Shown here: positions 55,791 to 64,000 of the stretch, one piece after another | How positions within the stretch are numbered: the stretch's first letter is position 1 | How the letters are laid out: the number at the start of each line of letters is the position of its first letter | DNA from: Castor canadensis | Lineage: Eukaryota; Chordata; Mammalia; Rodentia; Castoridae | Assembly (NCBI RefSeq): GCF_047511655.1 | Contig: NC_133391.1 | Location: forward strand, 120,536,384-120,600,383 | DNA length: 64,000 bases | Reading direction: 5' to 3' | The notes under the pieces: generated by a model | Seen by the model: the letters and a program-made list of their open reading frames with translations, nothing else | The model's database searches: none | Told to the model about the DNA's origin: nothing | Translations under genes and position numbers: made by a program

Positions 55791-56489
55791 ACAAATGTGG
55801 CTCATGGAGCAGGGTGGAACATGACTCTTAGGATGACCAGGCACATGACCTCAGTGAGAAAGCAGAATGTTACCACCAAGTTTAAAAAACCCTGGCTCTC
55901 CTGGAGTCTTTGCTTCCAGAATATCAAGTTAGCCTGACAAAATTATCAGAAAATTCCAGAATATTAGGCTGGATAAATGGGTCAACATATCAGCAAGAAT
56001 GGCTGCAGAGAGATAGGTCAGGTATAGTCCTGTCTAACCATTTTTGTGGATGCAGCAGCTCTGAGGCTCTAGAGACCATCAGACAGACAGTTCTGCTGCC
56101 CCTAATCTGGGGTGAGCTCCCTGGGCAGAATTCTTCCCAGTTCAGTGACTCCAGCCTGGAGAGAATGCTTTCAAGCTGGTTGGTATCAGCTCTGGCACTC
56201 TGAAACCTGCTGGATACAGCAACCTGAAGGCCTCTCTTGTGGGACCTAGAGGCCTGTTGCCTGTGTACATTCCTACAAAGGGAAACTCAACACTCAGCCA
56301 TAATTGCCTGATTATCATCCCAGTTGAAAAAACAAAAGTCCTGAATGGTGCCCTAGAGGGAATGAAGTGAGGCCCTCTCCTCTGTCCCCATGTCCTCATT
56401 CACCCCTCCTGGGTCCAGATGCAGGATGACTGATGTGACCCTTCCACTGTCTGCCTTCTATTCTAACCAGAAGATTTGATGGCTCTAGC
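55791..56489. other. Unassigned intergenic block, moderate GC
   Basis: No gene, SINE or L1 recognised. Could be the interior of an old element adjoining the LTR-like repeat at 56490; not supported further. Confidence 0.35.
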
Positions 56490-56935
56490 TCAGAGCCATC
56501 AAAGTCCATTTTAACTCACAGCTTTCCACTAAATCAACAAAGAAAAAGGAAAACAAATGCTTCACATTCCTTTCCTGTGTGCTGAAGATGAACCATCAAG
56601 GCCAAATGGCATTCTAGTTTTGGAACCAACCAACCGAGAAGTAGCAAAAACCTCTTTCTGGGACTAACTCCTTTTCTAGGGCTCCTTGCTTCCTGTTGTC
56701 CTGCCCCTTATCTCTAGCCAATGTTGGGTTAGTGTAAATGGTTAGTTTTTTTCTTGCCAAAATGTTATTATATGGCATCCTAGTCCCTTAGGTCTTGTAG
56801 ACATTTTTCCAAATGGTATGTGGTCATGACGAAGGTGACCTTGGAAATTTGTCCTGGGACTGGTCGTTCACATTTTGGGCATCTATACGGCTCAATAAAC
56901 CCTTTATTTTTAGAGACCTTTTAAGTTTTCTTTGA
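56490..56935 (+). mobile_element. LTR-like dispersed repeat (copy 2)
   Basis: Second copy of the repeat at 1880-2295. It carries TGGTCGTTCACATTTTGGGC and then CAATAAACCCTTTATTTTTA, a poly(A)-signal layout expected of an LTR. Confidence 0.55.
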
Positions 56936-57459
56936 TTTAACCCGAGTGGGTGGACCCAACTCTATGTCTCAGCAAGTACATGTACTGGTTGGGTTTATAG
57001 GGTTGCCTTAGAACAAGGCATGTGCGCCTCCTAGCCTTCTCCTTGGTCATCTACTTCGCTTTCTTGTCATTGTCATCCCTGCAGTGAGCAGAACAAGAAT
57101 CAGGGATGGCCAGGCTCAAACAGGTCAGAGGTAGTGTACAGGGCAGGGTACTCCTGGGCAATCTGGTTCCGTCACAGTGCAAAATGCTGGGGCTCAAGCC
57201 CAGTCACCTGCCAGGCTTGTTGCAGAGTGCAGGCCCAGGCCCCTGAGCTGTCTGCATCTGGAATTTGGGGTACCACTTGTCAACTGCCAAATGGGGTCCT
57301 TCACCGGGTGGAGGCTTCTGGCCTTATCTTTCTTTGTGCTTATTTTATATCATTCATTATTTCACTGGCTTATTTGCTCATTTCTTAGTGAAATGTCTTT
57401 TCCTGTTTTCTTTTTTGTTCTCTCTCTCGAAACAGAATCTCTCTAGGTAGCACAGGCTG
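56936..57459. other. Unassigned block right of the LTR-like repeat
   Basis: Higher GC than its surroundings, with overlapping short frames and no recognised domain. Possibly old element interior. Confidence 0.35.
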
Positions 57460-57640
57460 GCCTTTTATCTTTTTTTTTTTTTGGCAGTACTGGGACTTGA
57501 ACTCAGGCCCTTGCATTTCCTAGGCAGTTGCTCTATCACTTGAGCCACACCCCCAGTCACTGGCCTTGAAATCATGGTTCTCCTGCCTTTGCCTCCTGAG
57601 TGTGGGAATTACAGGTATGCACCACCATGCCCAGCTTTCT
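57458..57640 (-). repeat. ID + B1 SINE
   Basis: TTTTTGGCAGTACTGGGACT, TCTATCACTTGAGCCACACC, GGTATGCACCACCATGCCCA. Confidence 0.9.
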
Positions 57641-58665
57641 TTTCCCATACAGTAAACCAATTTTTCTGAGTCTCTACCACCTATTACAGTCATCTAGGCA
57701 TTTCGCTTAGCTTAGTGTGGGTTACTTTCTTTGGGTTTCCAGAAGCTACTGCATTAATTTGCAACTATCCTTGGGGGCCTTTGGCATAGTGTTAAATCTT
57801 GTATTCTGAGGTGGATGCCTCAGAATCACATAAATCACCTCCTTTTCCTCCCATTTTATGGCTGCTTTGAAAAAGCATCCTTAAAATCTAGTCTCACAGG
57901 CATGTCCTGGCTCCTGCCTGTGAATGCTGGCTGGCCCATGCAGCTCCTCATAGGGCTTTTCCCTTTCTCCCTTCCCTGTCTGGGTTGTGATGCTACTAAA
58001 GCCTTGTTACCACTTGGCTGGGGGACAGGGTGTGAGGTGGAGAGCAGGTACAGGCCTTATAAGTGCCCTCTAATGGGGGTTGTCTTCTAGGTGTACATGC
58101 CAAGAGGAAAGACACTGGCTTTAAAAAGGGAAGCCTGAACTCCGAGACCTCAGCAGCCTGAGAAGTTAAAGTCTTTGAAATCACCAAACCAGATGTCCCA
58201 CCGCAGGTATCAGGGACTCAGGTTTCTCCAACCAGGGCTCTGACTTTGGGATGACAGATCTCACTTAAGCAGTCTTCAACTTTGAGTCTCACACCTCTAT
58301 TTATTCCAGATTGTGGTCCTCACCCTTTTCTACTCTCCCACTTCAGGAGATAGAAGCCTCTCTAAAAACCTTGGCCTTCCATCTTAGTTACTTGTTCAGT
58401 GACCTCAGCCTTTTCATTTTCTGTCTGTTGATCACCAGTGCCAGTTAGTATCCATTAGCCAATTCTACTATCTTTGTATGAATTGACCACCAAAGCCTTT
58501 TTTCATATACCTGAATCACACTGGCTGAGAAATCACCTTCTATTACAATATTCTCTCACATTGTTATCATCAGCGAAAGTTTTACTAATTGGCATGCTGA
58601 CTTGTGCCAATGACGGTCTGTACCCCATATATAGGGATGGGGTGGGGTCTGAAACCAGACAGAAT
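57641..58665. other. Unassigned kilobase
   Basis: No SINE or L1 signature over about 1 kb, unusual for this window. No reading frame with a recognised domain on either strand. Confidence 0.4.
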
Positions 58666-58667
58666 AA

Positions 58668-58788
58668 TGGGTTCTTTTTTCCGAAACAGGGTCTCACTGC
58701 AGCCTAGGCTGGCCTTGAACTCTTGATCCTCCAGCTTCAGCCTCCCAATTGCTAGGATTATATGCATGCAGTAGCATGTCTGGCCTAA
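58668..58788 (-). repeat. B1-type SINE
   Basis: AACAGGGTCTCACTGCAGCC, GGCTGGCCTTGAACTCTTGA; antisense. Confidence 0.88.
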
Positions 58789-58993
58789 GTAATGTTTATT
58801 TTCATGATTAATGAAGATGTTTAATATTGTTTCTTACAAAACTGTAGCTTTACTGTATAAAAATAGCACCAGCAAATGCAGTCAATTCTAAAATTAAGAC
58901 AGCATTGTTCTTCATCTGATACTCAAGAAACACTTGCCTCCACTCCCAGTTATTTCCAATGGGAAGATCATAGTGTTACATACCTGTGTGAAA

Positions 58994-59492
58994 TGTTGTG
59001 GGCCAATGTTGAGGGTTCTTGCTTTCACAGGCTGGAGAACTGGCTTTGAGGCAGCTGATTGACTTGTAAGACAAGGCCAGTACACAAAGTAGGATTTATT
59101 AGAGAGAAAGGAAAGGCTACGGCTAGAGCAGTGCAGTGGAGCCTGGAAACTGGTAGCCCCCTGTTCAGGTGAAAGCTGGGGCTTTTTATGGATGCTTTAA
59201 CTCTGGCTTAGGGTAAGGGTTAGGGGAGTTCTTTCCATTGGCTGAGGATTTGCACATGCAGGTTCTCTTAGATGACCTGATCTGTTTGCCCCTTATTGGC
59301 GGGGGTGGGGACAACCTTGAGAGCATTCTGTTTATTAGCCCTGTGGGAGATTTATGAGACCCTGTATCTCCTCCTTAGGGTGCAGGAATGCAGATTTATG
59401 AGCTCCTTAGGGTGCAGGGCCTATAATGCTCTCCGTGGGGGATGGGATACTGACTCACTTATCTGTCCTTTAGGTCCCCAGACCCAACAACA
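58994..59492 (-). mobile_element. LTR, host of the young L1
   Basis: On the minus strand it starts TGTTGTTGGGTCTGGGGACC and ends GGCCCACAACA, with CTAATAAATCCT as a poly(A) signal and a TATA-like CATAAAAAGCCCC. No clear target duplication. The L1 at 59501 inserted at its 5' edge. Confidence 0.7.
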
Positions 59493-59500
59493 GGGATTTT

Positions 59501-60457
59501 TTTTTTTTTTTCTGTATCAGAATTTTATTTTTTTTTTCTCATTTTTCTTTTATTATTCATATGTGCATACAAGGCTTGGTTTATTTCTCCCCCCTGCCCC
59601 CACCCCCTCCCTTACCACCCACTCCACCCCCTCCCGCTCCCCCCCTCAATACCCAGCAGAAACTATTTTGCCCTTATCTCTAATTTTGTTGTAGAGAGAG
59701 TATAAGCAATAATAGGAAGGAACAAGGGGTTTTGCTGGTTGAGATAAGGATAGCTATACAGGGCATTGACTCACATTGATTTCCTGTGCGTGGGTGTTAC
59801 CTTCTAGGTTAATTCTTTTTAATCTAACCTTTTCTCTAGTTCCTGGTCCCCTTTTCCTATTGGCCTCAGTTGCTTTAAGGTATCTGCTTTAGTTTCTCTG
59901 CATTAAGGGCAACAAATGCTAGCTAGTTTTTTTTAGGTGTCTTACCTATCCTCACCCCTCCCTTGTGTGCTCTCGCTTTTATCATGTGCTCATAGTCCAA
60001 TCCCCTTGCTGTGTTTGCCCTTGATCTAATGTCCACATATGAGGGAGAACATACGATTTTTGGTCTTTTGAGCCAGGCTAACCTCACTCAGAATGATGTT
60101 CTCCAATTCCATCCATTTACCAGCGAATGATAACATTTCGTTCTTCTTCATGGCTGCATAAAATTCCATTGTGTATAGATACCACATTTTCTTAATCCAT
60201 TCGTCAGTGCTGGGGCATCTTGGCTGTTTCCATAACTTGGCTATTGTGAATAGGCGAGGATGCGGGGAAAAAGGAACCCTCTTACACTGTTGGTGGGAAT
60301 GTAGACTAGTACAACCACTCTGGAAAAAAATTTGGAGGCTACTTAAAAAGCTGGACATCGATCTACCATTTGATCCAGCAATACCACTCTTGGGGATATA
60401 CCCAAAAGACTGTTACTCCAGAGGCACCTGCACATCCATGTTTATTGCGGCACTATT
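59501..60457 (-). mobile_element. Young L1 with 5' inversion
   Basis: 59501-60253 is L1 3'UTR and ORF2 end on the minus strand, nearly identical to the 5.8 kb copy. At 60254 the orientation flips: 60255-60457 is the adjoining upstream ORF2 piece in sense orientation, matching the reverse complement of about 6547-6748. A 15-bp duplication AACAACAGGGATTTT (59486-59500; 60458-60472) bounds it. This is the classic twin-priming structure. Confidence 0.93.
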
Positions 60458-60657
60458 AACAACAGGGATTTTGACACAAATCCAGAGATGGATATAAGCA
60501 AGTTACAATATCCTAGAACCTAGTCTAAAAATCCTTAAGGGAGCTGGCGGCTCACCCTTGGATTTTGTGCAAGTGCCTCATTCATTTTAGCTACTTCTCC
60601 TGCTAGAGAACACACTTTCACTGGCAGCTTTTGTATTCTCCAAAGCACCAAACACCC

Positions 60658-61082
60658 CCAAAATCCTAGCTATTTGGGAGGCAAAGATCAGGATGGTCAT
60701 AGTTCAAAACCAGCCTGGGGAAATAGTTCATGAGATACTGTCTTGAAAAATACCCAACACAAAACAGGGCTGGTGGAGTGCCTGCCTAGCAAGCATGAGG
60801 CCCTGAGTTCAAATCTCAGTACCACTGGGGATGGGGTGGGGAATCCTTAAGGTATTGCAAAAAAAGATGCATATTTTGTTCATTAGCAATCTTTTAAGAA
60901 GCGAAGGTGCCAGGCGCCGGTGGCTCACGCCTATAATCCTAGCTACTCAGAAGGCAGAGATCAGGACTGCAGTTGGAAGCCAGCCCAGGCAAATCGTTTG
61001 AGAGACCTTATCTCAAAAATACCTAACACAAAAAGGCTCAAGGTGTAGGCCCTGAATTCAAGCCCCAGTACCAGTAGCGGTG
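60658..61082 (+). repeat. Two composite SINEs
   Basis: 60658-60835 (5'-truncated, TCCTAGCTATTTGGGAGGCA; GGGCTGGTGGAGTGCCTGCC) and 60906-61078 (CAGGCGCCGGTGGCTCACGC; GGCTCAAGGTGTAGGCCCTG). Confidence 0.9.
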
Positions 61083-61299
61083 CTGAGTACTTTCTTTCTC
61101 ATCAGTGCTGCTAAATGTTATTTTATGTCTCCTCTCCACCACCAATTTCAGACAACTATGCTGGAGTAAGCTACTTCACACTACTTCATTTAGGGGTGCC
61201 ATCTTCACTCCTTGATAGATTTCACGTATTTCTCACACACTTCTTCACTCATTAGTTCACCTACCTCTGAGGGGTTACTCAGTGTCATCTTTATCAGTC

Positions 61300-61954
61300 A
61301 ATCATCTTTGTTAACAACTATGCCTGGTTGTTTTAATTCCTTACCTTGTGAAAGTAGTGCATGATAAAGAAAGAAATACAAAACAAAAAAAACAAAACAA
61401 TAACAAAAAAAAACCCAAGAAAAAATAACAGAGTAACAATCCAATCAGAAATAACCACAACTATTAACATCATGGATATACTTTTCTAATATTGTGTTCG
61501 ACAAACAAATACATAAATACACAAAAGTATTCCAAAGAAGAGACATTCTTGGGACTGCCAGGAATGTTGTTAAAAAAAATGTCTACATTCAGCCAGGTAT
61601 GGTGGTGCATGCTGGAATCCCAGCACTTGGGAGGCTGAGTGAGGCAGGAAGATTGGGAGTTTGAGGCCAGCCTGGGCTACCCAGTGAGATCTTGTCAAAA
61701 AAAAAAAAAAAAAGTCTATATTCACAGAAGCTGGGCCAAATATCATCCTTCAAAGACTTCGATTTTTAGATTCTTTTAGAGTATCCCAGTCACTTTATAT
61801 TTGAAGCGACAGATTATTTGCTAGTGTTAGTTCAAGCTTAAAAAACAAACTGTCTAAGAATATTCCAAAAATGCAAAATACATTTCACTTGAAATTTGCT
61901 AGTTGAATGATATATCAAAGACAAAAACAAAAAAATGGCAAGATAAAATTCTGA
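61300..61954 (-). other. CENPH: Presumed CENPH 3'UTR and downstream flank
   Basis: Sequence after the CENPH stop. No AATAAA is seen on the minus strand in the first 600 bases. An ATTAAA variant occurs near 61332. A sense B1 copy (61590-61712) lies within. The mRNA end is not resolved. Confidence 0.35.
61588..61715 (+). repeat. B1-type SINE
   Basis: CAGCCAGGTATGGTGGTGCA, GGCCAGCCTGGGCTACCCAG, poly(A). Confidence 0.93.
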
Positions 61955-62047
61955 TTAGATCATGGTGAGATTCTTCTCAAGCTGCAGAACAGTTTCCTTG
62001 AAGGCAGAATTCTCTGCCCAGTTGGCTTTACTTCCCAAAATGAGGTT
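61955..62047 (-). CDS. CENPH: CENPH last coding exon (C-terminal 30 residues)
   Basis: Encodes NLILGSKANWAENSAFKETV then LQLEKNLTMI and TAA, with acceptor ttacag. It aligns with the human C-terminus NLILGSKVNWAEDPALKEIV and following residues. CENP-H is a coiled-coil subunit of the CENP-H/I/K/M part of the inner-kinetochore CCAN at centromeres. The upstream exons are not found up to base 64000, so intron 8 is at least 1.95 kb. Position upstream of MRPS36 on the same strand supports the call. Confidence 0.9.
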   Translation of the reverse strand, partial: NLILGSKANWAENSAFKETVLQLEKNLTMI

Positions 62048-62204
62048 CTGTAATTAAAAAAAAAAAAAAGGTTTGGTTTTTTTTAAGGAAATAAGTATTT
62101 TTAAATTTTTTAAGTATTAAAAAAAATCCTTTCACTGATTTTTTGAATATTTTTATTGAATATTTACTAGGTATATAGTTCTGTGATTATAATAAGAAAT
62201 AATA

Positions 62205-62385
62205 ACTCCTTTTTTTTTAAAATGGTGGTGGGGATTGAACCCAGGGCCTTATGCTTACTAGGCACTAAGCAAGCTTGCTACCACTTGAATCATTACCATC
62301 AACTACCATTCTCTTTTTTGGCAGTACTGGCATTTGCTAGGCAGTTACTCTACCACTTGAGCCATACCTTCAGCCCTCCAAACCC
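62205..62385 (-). repeat. Two ID-type SINEs in CENPH intron
   Basis: 62207-62295 (GGTGGTGGGGATTGAACCCA) and 62313-62380 (GGCAGTACTGGCATTTGCTA, ACTCTACCACTTGAGCCATA). Confidence 0.87.
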
Positions 62386-62821
62386 ATTCTTGTATTTTCA
62401 TTCCCATCATCAGTAGAGCTTCAGCCTTAATCCTCATAATGGTAAGCTATATTTACAATAATCTTTTAATACCTCCCCAGTTTCCATGGATAGTGTTCAT
62501 TTGTTAAGGATATGTGTAGTACTCACCTAGATTAGAGGGAAAAGACTATAATTGTAGTTCAGAGTTCACTTTGCACTTGTACAGTGAAAGATAATAATTT
62601 ATCCATAAATAATATACCTTATTTTCAAAAGAGGTTAAGAAGAGCTTAAATCTTAGCCCTTGCAAAGTTTGAGAACCCTGAAAAAAGGTGAAGACTACTT
62701 TTATGGTAGCCAATGGAGGAATGATTAGTCATAATTAATAAAAATTTTGGTCATTATCCTTTGAAAAACAGTGGCTCAATGATACTGAATTACTGACTGG
62801 AATAATGTTAAAGCAGATTTT

Positions 62822-62945
62822 TAAGCTAGGTGTGGTGGCACATGAGGAGGCAGGAGGATTGTGAGTTCAAGGCCAGCCTGGTCTACAAAGTAAGGTGAAG
62901 GTTAGCTTGAGCTACCTAGTGAAACTCTTGTTTCAAAAAACCAAG
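62822..62945 (+). repeat. B1-type SINE, rearranged
   Basis: AGCTAGGTGTGGTGGCACAT, GAGTTCAAGGCCAGCCTGGT; the 3' part is duplicated with variation (GGTTAGCTTGAGCTACCTAG). Confidence 0.85.
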
Positions 62946-62954
62946 GGCTAGGGC

Positions 62955-63395
62955 AGGGCAAAAAGTCTGTGAGACCCCCATCTTAATGAACAGCTGGGCA
63001 CATTGGCAAATGCCTGTCATTCCAGCTACATAGGAGGCTGAGATTGGGAGGACTGTGGTTCTAGGATAGCCCAGGCACAAAGTTTATGAGACTCCATCTC
63101 AAGGGAAAAAGTTGGGCATCATGGTGCATGCCTACCATCTCAGCTACTACAAGAAGCATAAATAAGAAGACTGAGATCCCAGCAGGCCCTCTTAAAGAGT
63201 GACTTTATCTCAAAAGTAAACAGAGCAAAAAGGGCTGAAGGTGTGGTTCAAGTGGTACAGCACCTGCCTAACAAGCACAAAGACTGGTACCACTAAAAAA
63301 AAAAAACCAAGGGCTAGGGATATAGGTCAGTGGTAGAGCACTTGCCTAGCTACTTGCAAGGCCTTAGGTTTGATCCTCAGCACTAAAAAACAAAA
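62955..63395 (+). repeat. Trimeric SINE (B1-B1-ID) followed by ID
   Basis: A B1 3' scrap, B1 (GCTGGGCACATTGGCAAATG), B1 (GTTGGGCATCATGGTGCATG), ID (GGGCTGAAGGTGTGGTTCAA) to 63303, then a separate ID 63309-63393 (GGGATATAGGTCAGTGGTAG). Confidence 0.87.
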
Positions 63396-64000
63396 AGCAG
63401 AAACAAATAGGCTTTTAAAGTATAATGTTACATTATTACTACAAAAATATTAAAGACTAGTCTATATGAGGTATATTCTTGCTATAAATGAATGAAGAGT
63501 TAGTGTACATCAAGACAGTTGAATTTACAAAGGCAGGTAGAAGTAAGCATTCAATCAGGACTGAACTCCTTAAGGACTGATCTTGGAAACAAAGAGAACT
63601 CAAACTGGCTAAAGCTGTGTTCTATTTAACAAGCAATGAGTTCATTAAGTCAAAATTAATATTGATTTATAGGATATGAATAAAATCAAGAAATGAAGAC
63701 CAGTACAAATTTCAAAGCAACATGAAAGAAAATGTGCCAAGGAAAACTGAAATGAGTGAAATGATTCTTCACTTAAATTAGTCTCAGGGATTTGATCACT
63801 ACCCAATCTAATCATTGCCACTGAAAAGCAGGTATAAGACCTGGGGAGCTATAAGACCTCAAGTTTCACAGCCAGCATTTCCCTTTTAATAGGCAGTGTT
63901 TAACTATGTATTTTATGTAATTGCAAACTGCTAATTTAAATATTTCACCTCAGCAGATCCAGACACATTTTACAACTCAACAATTATACCTGGCTGGTAG
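63396..64000. other. CENPH intron 8, unassigned
   Basis: AT-rich; no upstream CENPH exon recognised. The last bases (CAGCCAG then GTATAATTG on minus) resemble a donor but do not match a known CENPH exon end. Confidence 0.4.

Noticed and set aside
55635-55937. Highly basic Lys/Glu/Gly-rich frame
   Set aside because: It is the translation of a purine-rich simple-repeat tract behind a B1 SINE.
63985-64000. Possible splice donor of the previous CENPH exon
   Set aside because: The few bases before it (CTACCAGCCAG on minus) do not encode a known CENPH exon end, and the window stops there.

Overview
This is vertebrate nuclear DNA, almost certainly from a rodent. The SINEs pair a B1-like (7SL-derived) head with an ID-like (tRNA-derived) tail, and free ID-type and B1-type copies and an L1 lineage with the same 3' end recur throughout. 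That combination suggests a castorimorph rodent, most likely a beaver. The species is an inference; the mammalian and rodent calls rest on the genes and repeats themselves.

Three genes lie on the minus strand, in the order CENPH - MRPS36 - CDK7 when read along transcription (right to left in the window). I recall the same order at human 5q13. (1) CDK7: nine coding exons between 53 and 29137 give residues 1-238 of a protein that is 346 aa in human. The remaining C-terminal exons lie off the left edge. All exon joins keep frame and have GT/AG ends, and the peptide is nearly or fully identical to my memory of human CDK7. (2) MRPS36/KGD4: complete, four coding exons between 35441 and 48286, 103 aa. 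(3) CENPH: only the last coding exon (61955-62047) is seen.

Two CpG-rich promoters stand out: CDK7 (about 28850-29420, with ETS-type and E-box sites) and MRPS36 (about 47745-48470, with a perfect TGACGTCA site, GC boxes and inverted CCAAT motifs). CDK7 makes the kinase of the CDK-activating complex and TFIIH. MRPS36/KGD4 tethers the E3 subunit in the mitochondrial 2-oxoglutarate dehydrogenase complex. CENPH is an inner-kinetochore subunit. Nothing in the sequence suggests they act together.

The rest is intron and intergenic DNA packed with repeats. CDK7 intron 8 (140-13977) holds two L1 copies lying head to tail (4104-9861) inside an endogenous-retrovirus fossil, with a second, inverted copy of the same LTR plus leader at 12372-13055. 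A U4 snRNA retropseudogene sits in a MIR in CDK7 intron 4, and a U6 snRNA retropseudogene with perfect 15-bp target duplications lies in MRPS36 intron 1. From 48.5 kb rightwards there are LTR remnants, an old sense-strand L1 broken by SINEs and by a solo LTR with 5-bp duplications, and a young L1 with a 5' inversion (59501-60457) inserted in another LTR.

I found no unknown gene system. The most interesting material is retrotransposition history (composite and trimeric SINEs, snRNA retrocopies, twin priming, nesting) and a possible in-frame upstream start for CDK7. Repeat family names come from recalled consensus sequences, so boundaries are usually good to 5-30 bp unless a target duplication fixes them.
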